From Lachnospiraceae bacterium KH1T2 (GTDB taxonomy: Bacteria; Bacillota; Clostridia; Lachnospirales; Lachnospiraceae): a stretch of 34,071 nucleotides of DNA. Under the pieces are notes generated by a model that was given only the letters and a program-made list of their open reading frames with translations, ran no database searches and was not told the origin of the DNA. This document shows positions 1 through 8,580 of the stretch, one piece after another. The DNA is taken from assembly GCA_900114405.1 (NCBI GenBank), contig FOSY01000022.1:1-34071 (forward strand). Direction: 5' to 3'. The translations under genes were made by a program, and so were the position numbers. The stretch's first letter is position 1. The number at the start of each line of letters is the position of its first letter.

Positions 1-7
1 AGTATTG

Positions 8-101
8 CTGTTTTTAATTAGCTCGACTTATTCTAATGATGTAAATCCTCTAATGGTGAGGTTTTGCATCATTAGAATTTAGTCCAGGTTATTAAAAACA
101 G
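8..101. repeat. Long nested imperfect palindrome
   Basis: Outer arms CTGTTTTTAAT (8-18) and ATTAAAAACAG (91-101) are perfect reverse complements. Inner arms TTCTAATGATG (31-41) and CATCATTAGAA (67-77) are also perfect. Between the inner arms, 43-50 pairs with 58-65 with one mismatch, leaving a loop near 51-57. The stretches 19-30 and 78-90 are partly complementary, so almost the whole 94 bases can fold as one hairpin. It lies just past the stop of the response regulator. There is no clean U-tract, so it may be an interspersed palindromic element or an atypical terminator. Confidence 0.6.
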
Positions 102-115
102 TTATACTAGTGACT

Positions 116-1234
116 TTAGTCGTGAGTAATTGCCTTTGTCTGTGTGCCGGTTCTGTATTTTTCCGGTGTCATGCCGTATTCTTCAGTGAACAGTTTGCAG
201 AAATATGAAACATTGGGATAACCGACACTCATGCTGATATCGGCTATTTTCCGATTGGTCTTTCGGGTAAGTTCTGCTGCTTTTTTTAATCTTACGGAAC
301 GAATATATTTGTTCAGCGTTGTGCCGGTCGTCTGGGCAAAAACAGTGCTCAGATATTTTGGACTCAGATATACCTGCTCTGCCAGCTGATCAAGGCTCAG
401 GTCATCACTGTAATGCTTTTCAATATATTGAATGACATGGTTAATGGCATAATTGGGTGTACTGTCATTCCTTTTCAGTACGGACAGTACCTGGTCAATA
501 TATTGTTCAACATAATCGCACAGATCGGAGAAGTGGTTGAGCGTATATATTTTTTCAATGGCTTTCTGAAAATCCTCTTCAGGGAGACCGGGTATGGCAG
601 GAATCAGGATCTTCAACAGGGAGGAAAAGAGGTATCTGATGTATATATGTGAAACCTTCTTTGCGTATTTATATTTGCCTATAAGCATATGAGCGTTTTT
701 ATCGAGCGAGGTATAGCTTCCAATACGGACTGCGTCATCAATGTTTTTTAACAGCTCATCATCCTGCATATTAACTGTTAACTTTTCTTTCTGAACAGGC
801 GCTTTTTCTTCATAGAAATTTTGGGAGAGCGATTTTTCGAATTCCCTATATGGATTTCCCTTTTTGGAGATGTTTTCCAGAATTTCCTGCATTGACTGTC
901 TGAATTCATCAGGTGATATGGGCTTCAGGATGTAATTGATGGCTTTAAGGGACAAAGCTTCTTTGATATAGTCGAAATCATCATAACCGCTGAAAAAAAG
1001 AATCTCGCAGTTGGGATTCCTGTTTTTGCAGAATTTAGCAAGATCAAGACCGTTCATATATGGCATCTGCACATCAGTCAGGAGAATGTCATATACGTTC
1101 TCTTCAAGGAGCTTTTTGGCCTGAAGGCCGTCGGTTGAGTAGGATGTTTCTATATCAAAGCTGTATTTTTTCAGAAGGTATCTGATAACATCATGTTCTC
1201 TTGAATCATCATCAACAATCAGCATAGTGATCAT
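116..1234 (-). CDS. YesN-type response regulator, receiver plus AraC DNA-binding domain
   Basis: This is a cytoplasmic two-component response regulator. The N-terminal receiver (about residues 1-120) has the acidic pair D9/D10, the phosphoacceptor D54 in the LLTDVQMP block, S82 and the conserved K104. The C-terminal part (about 260-365) is an AraC-type double helix-turn-helix with the typical YFCKLFTEEYGMTPEKYR ending. The middle region has no clear domain. The start is supported by GGAGA seven bases upstream. The length of 372 residues is short for the YesN group. It is divergent from an LplABC-like sugar importer, the usual arrangement for YesMN-type control, so it probably activates that operon. 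The partner YesM-like histidine kinase is not in the window. It could lie beyond the left edge, or the regulator may be an orphan. Confidence 0.9.
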   Translation of the reverse strand: MITMLIVDDDSREHDVIRYLLKKYSFDIETSYSTDGLQAKKLLEENVYDILLTDVQMPYMNGLDLAKFCKNRNPNCEILFFSGYDDFDYIKEALSLKAINYILKPISPDEFRQSMQEILENISKKGNPYREFEKSLSQNFYEEKAPVQKEKLTVNMQDDELLKNIDDAVRIGSYTSLDKNAHMLIGKYKYAKKVSHIYIRYLFSSLLKILIPAIPGLPEEDFQKAIEKIYTLNHFSDLCDYVEQYIDQVLSVLKRNDSTPNYAINHVIQYIEKHYSDDLSLDQLAEQVYLSPKYLSTVFAQTTGTTLNKYIRSVRLKKAAELTRKTNRKIADISMSVGYPNVSYFCKLFTEEYGMTPEKYRTGTQTKAITHD

Positions 1235-1360
1235 GGCATTTCTCCAATCATTATTTGATATAGATATTATTGTAATTCAAGTAAAATCATATGCAACACA
1301 ATCAGGAAATATTGTTATGAATAGGAAAAATGTTATATATATTTTGCTGTGGCTCGACAA

Positions 1361-1437
1361 TATAATCTAAATATAAAGTAACTGTTAAACAAATCGTTCT
1401 GAACAGTTACAACATATATGAGATGGCCATTCTCATA
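1361..1437 (+). promoter_or_regulatory. Promoter -10 and two inverted repeats upstream of the lplA-like gene
   Basis: The 312-base divergent gap (1235-1546) holds a perfect TATAAT at 1361-1366 without a good -35 at the right distance, as expected for an activator-dependent promoter. Two perfect inverted repeats follow: GTAACTGTT/AACAGTTAC (1378-1386 and 1402-1410, 15-base spacer) and TATGAGA/TCTCATA (1417-1423 and 1431-1437, 7-base spacer). They fall at or after the predicted start of transcription, so they could be operators or leader hairpins. No binding protein can be assigned from the sequence. The rest of the gap shows nothing else. Confidence 0.4.
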
Positions 1438-1546
1438 AAGAAGTAATTAACAGCTTTTTTCCAAAGGAATCATAATCGAAAATGTTCAGAACAACGATCT
1501 CAGATATATGAATGCAGATTATAGGCATTCAATAAGGAGAAGGAGA

Positions 1547-3220
1547 ATGAAAAACAGAAGATTATATAATAAAGTGTTCGCCCTGGGAATTGCAGGAAGC
1601 ATGCTGGTGACAGCAACAGGATGCGGCGCAGCAAATGATACGATCGGCGGTGATGAAGTAAAGGCCGCAGGAAGAGATATTACAGTCACTCTCGGACGGC
1701 AGACCCTTCCCAACGCCAAGCTCCCCGATGGCGACACCTATGAAGACAATGCGTATACCCGAATGCTGAAAGAGGAACTGAACGTAAATGTTGTTGATGA
1801 ATTTGAGGCAAATGGTGATGATTATGACCGTCAGGTATCACTGGCACTGTCTTCCGGAGAGATTCCGGATATCATGAAGGTCACGTCAAAAGATGATGTA
1901 AAAGAACTGTATGAAAATGACCTGATCATGGATCTGACAGACTTATATGATCAGTATGCCAGTGATTATCTGAAATCTGTCTATGATTCATATGATGGCA
2001 GGGCTCTTGATAATGTAACCTTTGACGGTCAGATGATGGCTCTTCCGGGAACCAATCCAGATGCAGGTCCGAGCGAGGTGTGGATACGGAGTGACTGGAT
2101 GAATGATTTGGGAATCAGCGTGGATGAAGACGGAGACCGTGCAATAACAATTGATGAGCTTGAAAAAGTTGCTTCAACATTCAAAGATAAAAATCCGGGA
2201 AAAGCGGAGAAGCCTGTTGGAATGGCCTTTGCTCCATGGCTTACAAGCGGAGATCCTGACGGAACTTTCAGCATCAATTCTATAGCATATGCACTCGGTG
2301 CTTTTCCAAAGACATGGATGGAGAAGGACGGTAAGATCATCTATGGTTCAACGCAGCCGGAGATGAAGGAAGCTTTAGCACGAATTGCCGGGTGGTTTGA
2401 ATCAGGGCTGGTTGATCCTCAGCTGGGGACGAGAACATGGGATGATATTACAGCACTTCTCAGTAATGGTGAGACAGGAGTCACCTTCGGCACATGGCAC
2501 ATTCCGGACTGGCTTCTTAATAATGTGAGAGCTTCTGATCCGAAAGCCACTTTTTCATCCTATGCAATTGAGGACAAAGACGGAAAAGTGTACTGCAAAC
2601 ACAACGATGCTACTGCGGGATATATCGTTGTCAGCAAAAAATGCAAAAATCCTGAAGTCGTTATGAAAATCGCAAACCTCTTCTATGATGATCTGGTGAA
2701 TGACAAAGACATTCTGAAGAAATACCCTGAGGTTGCCAAATATCAGAAGGATGGAGTAGACGGCTCTACGAGGCCTTTTAATATTGAAATAAATTGTTCA
2801 ACCTCTCTTCTGGATGATTATTCGGATATCAAAAAAGGTGTAAATGGTGAAATCAGTGATGCAGAGGTAAGAACTGTTGAGTCTGGCGAGGTTATCAAAA
2901 GTGTCAGGAATTACCTTGCAGATCCGGAAAAAGCCGAAGTTGCAGACTGGGCAAGGTATCATTCCAGAATGGTTGGAATTGAGCTGATGAATACACTGAT
3001 CGATGAAGGAAAGTTTGAATGGATTACACCGGTATTTCCTTCTACTACACCGACAATGGAAACGAACCAGGCCAACCTTGATAAGCTTGAGGAGGAAACC
3101 TTTATCAAGATCGCTACAGGAGCAGTTTCTGTGGATGATGGTTTTGATTCCTTTGTAAAGCAATGGAATGATCAGGGAGGAGAGCAGATTATTTCAGAAA
3201 TAGAGAACAGCTTGAAATGA
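1547..3220 (+). CDS. LplA-type extracellular solute-binding lipoprotein (family 1)
   Basis: This is the substrate-binding lipoprotein of an ABC sugar importer. The chosen ATG follows a strong AAGGAGAAGGAG site. An in-frame ATG at 1508 has no such site. The protein is 557 residues, typical of the large LplA/YtcQ group. It starts with a basic, hydrophobic signal peptide ending in a lipobox-like TATGC, so the mature protein should be anchored at its cysteine outside the membrane. The body carries the periplasmic-binding fold with Trp- and Asp-rich segments such as VWIRSDWMNDLGI. Two permease genes follow directly. Proteins of this group bind oligosaccharides, including pectin or mannan fragments in relatives. 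The substrate here cannot be read from the sequence because no glycoside hydrolase is linked. Confidence 0.88.
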   Translation: MKNRRLYNKVFALGIAGSMLVTATGCGAANDTIGGDEVKAAGRDITVTLGRQTLPNAKLPDGDTYEDNAYTRMLKEELNVNVVDEFEANGDDYDRQVSLALSSGEIPDIMKVTSKDDVKELYENDLIMDLTDLYDQYASDYLKSVYDSYDGRALDNVTFDGQMMALPGTNPDAGPSEVWIRSDWMNDLGISVDEDGDRAITIDELEKVASTFKDKNPGKAEKPVGMAFAPWLTSGDPDGTFSINSIAYALGAFPKTWMEKDGKIIYGSTQPEMKEALARIAGWFESGLVDPQLGTRTWDDITALLSNGETGVTFGTWHIPDWLLNNVRASDPKATFSSYAIEDKDGKVYCKHNDATAGYIVVSKKCKNPEVVMKIANLFYDDLVNDKDILKKYPEVAKYQKDGVDGSTRPFNIEINCSTSLLDDYSDIKKGVNGEISDAEVRTVESGEVIKSVRNYLADPEKAEVADWARYHSRMVGIELMNTLIDEGKFEWITPVFPSTTPTMETNQANLDKLEEETFIKIATGAVSVDDGFDSFVKQWNDQGGEQIISEIENSLK

Positions 3221-3249
3221 TATTTCCAATTAGTACGAGGAGGTATATT

Positions 3250-4149
3250 TTGAAGAAAAAGAAAAGAAACGGACTTGAACTGACATACCATCTGATGATG
3301 CTTCCGGGCTTATTATTCCTGATTATTTTCAGCTACATACCTATGGTCGGAATAATAATGGCATTTCAGGATTTCGTACCGGCCAAAGGACTTTTTCACT
3401 CGGATTTTGTGGGACTTAAGTATTTCAGATATATGCTCGGTCTTAATGACATATGGGAAGTGCTGAGAAACACAGTAGCGATTGCTCTTGGCAAAATATT
3501 CATCGGGACGTTCATGGCAATAGCTTTTTCAATTCTGCTCAATGAAATCAGCATAAAGCTTATGAAAAAAGGAGTGCAGACTATTGTATATCTTCCGCAT
3601 TTTCTTTCATGGGTCGTACTTGCATCAGTAGTTGTAAATATATTCAGTCTGGATGGAATAGTTAACCGTATACTTGGAAGTTTTGGAATACAGGCACTGA
3701 ATTTTCTCGGGAATCCTGCTATTTTTCCAAAACTGATCGTTGCAACTGATGTCTGGAAAGAATTCGGATATAACTCTGTAATATATCTGGCTGCAATAAC
3801 AGCCATCGATCCGGGACTTCACGAAGCTGCAGCAATAGATGGTGCAGGGTGGTTCAAGAGAGTCATTCATGTGACTATTCCCGGGATGCTTCCGATCATA
3901 CTGCTGATGGCTGCCATGAGTCTCACCGGAATACTGAGTGCCGGCTTTGATCAGATCTATAATCTGTATTCGCCAATCGTTTATGAGACGGGTGATGTTC
4001 TGGATACATATGTATATCGTATCGGTCTGGTCGGCAGGCAGTACAGCTTTGGTGCTGCAGTAGGACTGCTGAGATCTTTGGTAGGACTTGTATTACTGGT
4101 ATCTGCCAATAAGTTAACAATGAAACTGACAGACGAAAAGATTTTTTAG
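3250..4149 (+). CDS. LplB-type ABC sugar permease
   Basis: This is an inner subunit of the binding-protein-dependent importer, with about six membrane segments. The cytoplasmic EAA loop is visible as HEAAAIDGAGWFKRVIHVTI, the contact for the ATPase. I chose the TTG at 3250 because GAGGAGG (3237-3243) lies six bases before it and the product then begins with a basic KKKKRNG stretch. An ATG at 3217 overlaps the upstream stop but lacks its own site. The length of 299 residues fits the family. The gene is translated right after the binding protein and before the second permease. No ATPase gene is in the cassette, as is usual for importers that share MsmX-type ATPases. Confidence 0.88.
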   Translation: MKKKKRNGLELTYHLMMLPGLLFLIIFSYIPMVGIIMAFQDFVPAKGLFHSDFVGLKYFRYMLGLNDIWEVLRNTVAIALGKIFIGTFMAIAFSILLNEISIKLMKKGVQTIVYLPHFLSWVVLASVVVNIFSLDGIVNRILGSFGIQALNFLGNPAIFPKLIVATDVWKEFGYNSVIYLAAITAIDPGLHEAAAIDGAGWFKRVIHVTIPGMLPIILLMAAMSLTGILSAGFDQIYNLYSPIVYETGDVLDTYVYRIGLVGRQYSFGAAVGLLRSLVGLVLLVSANKLTMKLTDEKIF

Positions 4150-4158
4150 GGGGTCGTT

Positions 4159-5049
4159 ATGTATTGCAGTAGTACACTAAGCAAGACAAGAAATGTTATT
4201 ATATATATGATCGTTCTGCTGCTCGGACTGATTTGTTTGCTTCCTCTGTGGAATATTGTATGCATATCACTGAGCAGCAGTGCTGCAGTAAGTGCCAATT
4301 CAGTAGGGTTTCTGCCTGTGGATATGACATTCATAGCGTACAGGAAGATAATTGAAGACAATCAGTTCTGGCGTTCCTTCGGCATATCCGCATTGAGAGT
4401 TGCAATAGCCTGGGTGCTTAATACAGTGCTGGTGGTTCTGATGGCTTATCCTCTGACCAGAAGCAAAAGCGAATTCAGAGGCAGAAATTTCTATATGGGA
4501 TTGCTGATTTTTGCCATGCTTTTCAATGGCGGAATGATTCCCAGCTACATGCTGGTAAAAAAATTAGGACTTCTTAATTCGATATGGGCACTTATACTGC
4601 CAGGGGCTTTGCCGATATTCAATGTGATCATGGTCATGAATTTTTTTAAGGGCATACCAAAGTCATTGGAGGAAGCGGCTGTTATTGACGGAGCAGGACC
4701 TATGACGGTACTCCTTCATGTTCTGGTTCCATGTGCCAAGCCCTGTATTGCGACTATATCATTGTTCAGTATTGTCGGAAGCTGGAATGATTTTTTCAGT
4801 GGACTGATCTATATTCAGAAGCCGGAGAATTATCCGATCATGACTTACATTCAGTCGCTGAATGTAGATATTCAGGAGATGCTGAAGTCCGGAGCCACCA
4901 ATGCGACTCTGAGCTCAGTTGCTGAATTGTCCAATAAGAACCTGAATGCTGCGAAGATTGTTGTAGCAGTAATCCCACTTCTTATGATCTATCCTTTTTT
5001 ACAGAAATTCCTGATCACCGGAATCGTAATGGGGTCGGTAAAAGAGTAA
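4159..5049 (+). CDS. LplC/YtcP-type ABC sugar permease
   Basis: This is the second transmembrane subunit of the same importer, 296 residues, with about six hydrophobic segments. Its EAA loop reads LEEAAVIDGAGPMTVLLHV. The start follows AGGGGG nine bases downstream of the previous stop, so it is co-transcribed with the LplA- and LplB-like genes. It has the features expected of the CarB/LplC branch, including the C-terminal FLQKFLITGIVMGSVKE end common to this group. Transcription probably ends at the hairpin at 5172-5211. The substrate is unknown. Control is probably by the divergent YesN-type regulator. Confidence 0.88.
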   Translation: MYCSSTLSKTRNVIIYMIVLLLGLICLLPLWNIVCISLSSSAAVSANSVGFLPVDMTFIAYRKIIEDNQFWRSFGISALRVAIAWVLNTVLVVLMAYPLTRSKSEFRGRNFYMGLLIFAMLFNGGMIPSYMLVKKLGLLNSIWALILPGALPIFNVIMVMNFFKGIPKSLEEAAVIDGAGPMTVLLHVLVPCAKPCIATISLFSIVGSWNDFFSGLIYIQKPENYPIMTYIQSLNVDIQEMLKSGATNATLSSVAELSNKNLNAAKIVVAVIPLLMIYPFLQKFLITGIVMGSVKE

Positions 5050-5077
5050 TATGCCTAAGTAAAGGAAGTGTTTTTAT

Positions 5078-5159
5078 ATGACGTCTTATAATTGTAACCA
5101 ATGAAGAAGAACGTGTAATTACAAAAGATGAACGAACACAGACGAATAATCATAAATAA
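5078..5159 (+). pseudogene. Possible frameshifted remnant of a short coding region
   Basis: AAAGGAAG (5061-5068) precedes ATG 5078-5080, but that frame stops after eight codons. One base later (5082-5159) an open frame reads RLIIVTNEEERVITKDE and then continues to TAA, which looks like ordinary protein. Removing one base after the ATG would join the start to this frame. This suggests a decayed gene start in the gap after the importer operon, but the stretch is only 25 codons and may be chance. Confidence 0.2.
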
Positions 5160-5171
5160 TGCAGATTATGC

Positions 5172-5214
5172 AAAGCAGACCGAAATCAGAGAAAAGGTTT
5201 CGGTCTGCTTTTTA
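5172..5214 (+). terminator. Rho-independent terminator after the LplABC-like operon
   Basis: Perfect 14-base arms AAAGCAGACCGAAA (5172-5185) and TTTCGGTCTGCTTT (5198-5211) enclose a 12-base loop and are followed by TTATT. The A-rich left flank would let it work in both directions, but the genes on both sides are on the plus strand. Confidence 0.85.
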
Positions 5215-5318
5215 TTAAAGACAGAACACCTCAATTCCTTTACGATGCCGGTTGGGTGACGTATAATGAATATATTTATCAATTTCATAAATAATTTTTC
5301 AGCGTTAGATACAGAAAG

Positions 5319-5377
5319 TTTTGCTTGCAAAAGCGCTTAAAAAGTGAAATGTATATAAAATAGTATATTTTTAGGAG
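5319..5377 (+). promoter_or_regulatory. feo upstream region with palindromes and ribosome-binding site
   Basis: TTTTGCTTGCAAAA (5319-5332) is a palindrome apart from its central TT. It overlaps a second short palindrome, AAGCGCTT (5331-5338). A TATAAA-like box lies at 5354-5359 without a well-spaced -35. GGAG (5374-5377) is the ribosome-binding site for the FeoAB start. The palindromes could be an operator for an iron-responsive or catabolite repressor. Neither a Fur box nor a full cre site is matched. Confidence 0.3.
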
Positions 5378-5382
5378 ACAAA

Positions 5383-7737
5383 ATGACAATCAAAGATTTA
5401 CAGATTGGCCAAACAGCACGTATAGATGAAGTTGGTGGCGAAGGTGCGCTCAGACAGCATTTTTTGGATATGGGTGTGATACCCGGTGCGAAAGTGACAC
5501 TGGTTAGATTAGCTCCGATGGGTGATCCGATGGAGCTTAGGATACATGGTTATGAGCTGACGTTGAGACTTGCGGATGCAGAAAAGATCAAAGCAACATT
5601 GCTTGAGAGTGAATCTGGTGATAAAAAACTCAGAGATAAAAATAAGCACGATATAGAGCATCCCGGACTTGGTGAAGATGGAAAATATCATATAAAAGGC
5701 AGTGGGAACCCGGTTTCGATGGGCGAGAAGCTGACGTTTGCGCTTGTTGGAAATCAAAATTGCGGAAAGACTACACTTTTTAATCAGCTTACAGGATCAA
5801 ATCAGCATGTGGGAAATTTCCCAGGAGTAACAGTAGACAGGAAAGACGGAGCTATCCGCGGAACTGACTATACCTTGATAACAGATCTTCCCGGTATATA
5901 TTCGATGTCACCGTATTCAAGCGAGGAGCTTGTAAGCCGTGACTTTGTATTGAATGAGAAGCCTAAAGCGATCATAAACATTGTGGATGCGACAAATATC
6001 GAGCGAAATCTATATCTGACAATGCAGCTATTAGAGATGAATATACCGATGGTAGTTGCATTAAATATGATGGATGAGCTTAGAGGCAACGGCGGCTCTG
6101 TTGATATAAACAGAATGGAAAAAATGCTCGGAGTACCTGTAGTCCCAATCTCTGCGGCTAAAAACGAGGGAATAGATGAGCTTGTACGTCATGCGCTGCA
6201 TATAGCATACTATCAGGAAAAGCCGGAGGTGCTTGATTTCTGTGATGACAATGATAATGGCGGAGCAGTTCACCGCTGTATACACGCAGTTATACATCTG
6301 ATAGAAGATCATGCAAAACGCTCGGATATACCTGTCAGATTTGCGGCAAGTAAGGCTATAGAAAATGATGAGCAGATAATAAAACGCTTAAAGTTCGACG
6401 AAAATGAACTTGAAGTACTTGAACATATCACAAAGCAGATGGAGAAAGAACGAGGACTCGACAGAAGTGCTGCTATGGCAGATATGAGATTTGCTTTCAT
6501 AAAGAAAGTTTGCAGTGAATGTGTGATAAAGCCGCATGAAAGCAAAGAGCATACAAGAAGCCAAAATATAGACAGATGGCTTACCGGCAAATATACAGCT
6601 ATCCCTATCTTCATAGGTGTAATGGCATTAGTATTTTTCCTTACATTCAATGTTATAGGTGCATGGCTTCAGGGACTTTTGGAAAATGGGATACAGGCAT
6701 TAACCGAGATCGTTGATAAGGCGCTTACGGCTTCAAATGTGAATGAAGCGATACATGGACTGATAATAGGTGGAATATTCGAGGGTGTAGGTAGTGTGCT
6801 TAGCTTCCTGCCGATCATTGTAACGATGTTCTTCTTTTTATCTATCCTCGAAGATAGCGGATATATTGCAAGAGTGGCGTTTTTTATGGATAAGCTTCTA
6901 AGAAAGATCGGTCTTTCGGGAAGAAGTATTGTTCCTCTGCTTATAGGCTTTGGCTGTACTGTTCCGGCAGTAATGTCTACACGAACTTTGCCTAGTGACA
7001 GAGACAGAAAGATGACGATACTTCTGACACCTTTCATGAGCTGTACAGCTAAACTTCCGATATATACTTTCTTTGTAGCGGCATTTTTCCCGGCTCATGG
7101 ATGGCTCGTTGTAACTATACTATACTTCCTTGGAATTGTATTAGGTATATTGGCGGCTCTTTTTTATAAAAAGGTTCACTTCAAAGGAGAGGCTGTTCCA
7201 TTCGTTATGGAGCTTCCAAATTACAGACTGCCGAGTGCTAAAAATGTAATCCAGCTCTTGTGGGAGAAGGCGAAGGACTTTTTACAGAGAGCTTTTACGG
7301 TTATATTTCTTGCAACAGTTATAGTATGGGCATTGCAGAGTTTTGATGTACATCTTAATCTTGTAAGTGACCAAAAAGATAGTATTTTAGCTATGATATC
7401 CGGACTTCTTGTGCCTTTGTTTAAGCCTGTTGGGCTTGGAGACTGGCGCATCTGCACATCACTTATTTCAGGCTTTATGGCTAAGGAAAGTGTAGTATCA
7501 GTGCTTGGAGTATTATTTAGTGCATCAGGAGTTTCGGGCGCAATGACGACGCTGACAGCATGCTGTTTACTTGTATTTTCGCTTCTTTATACGCCTTGTG
7601 TTGCAGCAATCGCATCCATTAAGCGTGAAATGGGTGCAAAGTGGGCTGTGTGCGTAGTATTGTGGCAGTGCATCATAGCTTGGGGATGTGCATTTGCAGT
7701 CCATGCGATAGGTCTGATGATCGGGATGACACATTAA
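5383..7737 (+). CDS. feoB: FeoA-FeoB fusion, ferrous iron transporter
   Basis: This GTP-dependent membrane transporter imports Fe(II). Residues 1-75 form an FeoA-like SH3 domain (LDMGVIPGAKVTLVRLAPMG is typical), joined by a charged linker (about 76-115) to the FeoB G domain. The G motifs are visible: G1 GNQNCGKT (123-130), G2 around T150, G3 DLPG (168-171) and G4 NMMD (228-231). A helical guanine-nucleotide dissociation inhibitor-like region follows. From about residue 405 to the end come the membrane Gate regions, including GFGCTVPAVMSTRTL and MSCTAKLPIY. The 784 residues equal FeoB plus FeoA. The ATG follows GGAG. FeoA is usually a separate gene, but fusions are known in Clostridia and Bacteroidetes. 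No FeoC-like gene is seen. Iron-dependent control is expected, but no recognised box is present. Confidence 0.95.
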   Translation: MTIKDLQIGQTARIDEVGGEGALRQHFLDMGVIPGAKVTLVRLAPMGDPMELRIHGYELTLRLADAEKIKATLLESESGDKKLRDKNKHDIEHPGLGEDGKYHIKGSGNPVSMGEKLTFALVGNQNCGKTTLFNQLTGSNQHVGNFPGVTVDRKDGAIRGTDYTLITDLPGIYSMSPYSSEELVSRDFVLNEKPKAIINIVDATNIERNLYLTMQLLEMNIPMVVALNMMDELRGNGGSVDINRMEKMLGVPVVPISAAKNEGIDELVRHALHIAYYQEKPEVLDFCDDNDNGGAVHRCIHAVIHLIEDHAKRSDIPVRFAASKAIENDEQIIKRLKFDENELEVLEHITKQMEKERGLDRSAAMADMRFAFIKKVCSECVIKPHESKEHTRSQNIDRWLTGKYTAIPIFIGVMALVFFLTFNVIGAWLQGLLENGIQALTEIVDKALTASNVNEAIHGLIIGGIFEGVGSVLSFLPIIVTMFFFLSILEDSGYIARVAFFMDKLLRKIGLSGRSIVPLLIGFGCTVPAVMSTRTLPSDRDRKMTILLTPFMSCTAKLPIYTFFVAAFFPAHGWLVVTILYFLGIVLGILAALFYKKVHFKGEAVPFVMELPNYRLPSAKNVIQLLWEKAKDFLQRAFTVIFLATVIVWALQSFDVHLNLVSDQKDSILAMISGLLVPLFKPVGLGDWRICTSLISGFMAKESVVSVLGVLFSASGVSGAMTTLTACCLLVFSLLYTPCVAAIASIKREMGAKWAVCVVLWQCIIAWGCAFAVHAIGLMIGMTH

Positions 7738-7872
7738 AAATTTAACTCAGCTATGGGCAGAACTGCATGTGGTGTTTGTTATAGATAAAAAAGTAAATTA
7801 TTAAAATAGCGCAAACGTTATTAAAAATTTGTTTTTATATGAATTTAAATACAATTTTTGCCGATACATGAA

Positions 7873-7944
7873 ATGAGGTGGCTTGTCATTGTTTTTTCAG
7901 TCGAAAAGGATTTCGATGAAGGTTACAGGGAGGTGAACCGATGA
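7873..7944 (+). CDS. Possible 23-codon ORF coupled to the next gene
   Basis: An ATG at 7873 opens 23 codons (MRWLVIVFSVEKDFDEGYRE, then VNR) and ends with TGA at 7942-7944. The stop overlaps the ATG of the next gene as ATGA, which would couple translation. The product starts with a short hydrophobic run and ends charged. A weak promoter-like pair (TTGTTT 7829-7834, TACAAT 7850-7855, 15-base spacer) lies just upstream. There is no clear ribosome-binding site in front of this ATG, and the next gene has its own strong one inside this ORF, so it may be chance. Confidence 0.25.
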   Translation: MRWLVIVFSVEKDFDEGYREVNR

Positions 7945-8534
7945 AATTAGGTGATGCGCTGCACCAATATCGGTGTAATCGGCAAAAATTGGTAGACAGG
8001 ACAAGAAGTCTTGTGAAGAAAAAGAAAGCTGCTGAGAAAAAATTCGAAGCAACAGGCGATGTGACATTTGCAGATGAGGCAGCAACTTTGCAGCTTTCGA
8101 TCGAAGCGAATGAAGAGAATTTCAAGAAAAATCAGGAAGTGCTTGATAACCTTACAATGCAGTATACAGCAGAGTGGAACGCCGAGGTAGCAAGGCAGCA
8201 GTCAGATTCTGAAACAGGCTATGCAGCTGAATTAGGAAAAATAATGACTACAGTTGCCAGAATGTGTGCCGGAGACAAGGTTCCCTTATCGGATGAACAA
8301 AAGGTAAGAGAATATGATTCAGAACTGTATATGAAGGCAAAAATGGCACAATCAATGATGGCTGCTATGAAGAAAAAGCAGAAAGAATATGATTCGCTTT
8401 GGAATGAAGACGAGGAAGAGAAAAATAAGTATGATCCTGAGGCTGCTGCAGAAAATGCAGAGTTTGCAGGAGTCCTGCCTGACATAGAGGTGGGCGAAGC
8501 AGAAGCGATTGAGGCACCGGATATTTCAATGTAA
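7941..8534 (+). CDS. Uncharacterised coiled-coil protein
   Basis: I do not recognise this 197-residue protein. It has no signal peptide or membrane segment and should be cytoplasmic. It is highly charged and mostly helical. Lysine-rich, heptad-like stretches span about residues 15-75, and a second helical part about 115-155 contains a KKKQKEYDSLWNEDEEE segment. The C-terminal tail is acidic and probably unstructured (about 160-197, many Glu and Asp). The start is well supported by GGGAGGTGA a few bases upstream. It lies 203 bases after FeoAB and ends at a terminator, so it may be its own transcript. Nothing in it resembles FeoC. A link to iron uptake is only positional. Confidence 0.75.
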   Translation: MKLGDALHQYRCNRQKLVDRTRSLVKKKKAAEKKFEATGDVTFADEAATLQLSIEANEENFKKNQEVLDNLTMQYTAEWNAEVARQQSDSETGYAAELGKIMTTVARMCAGDKVPLSDEQKVREYDSELYMKAKMAQSMMAAMKKKQKEYDSLWNEDEEEKNKYDPEAAAENAEFAGVLPDIEVGEAEAIEAPDISM

Positions 8535-8539
8535 AAAAG

Positions 8540-8580
8540 AAGCCGAAATGCGTGAATTGATGCGCATTTCGGCTTTTCTT
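8540..8580. terminator. Bidirectional terminator between convergent genes (copy 1)
   Basis: Arms AAGCCGAAATGCG (8540-8552) and CGCATTTCGGCTT (8563-8575) form a perfect 13-base stem with a 10-base loop, followed by TTCTT and preceded by AAAAAAG. It ends the coiled-coil gene and, read the other way, the AraC gene. The same stem sequence is found at 18678-18714 with a different loop. Confidence 0.85.

Noticed and set aside
413..652. Open frame of 79 codons on the plus strand
   Set aside because: It lies opposite the response regulator, has no ribosome-binding site, and its sequence is not protein-family-like.
5325..5344. cre-like (CcpA) site upstream of feoAB
   Set aside because: Only the central AAGCGNTT core fits. 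The outer TG and CA of the consensus are missing, so it is not called.
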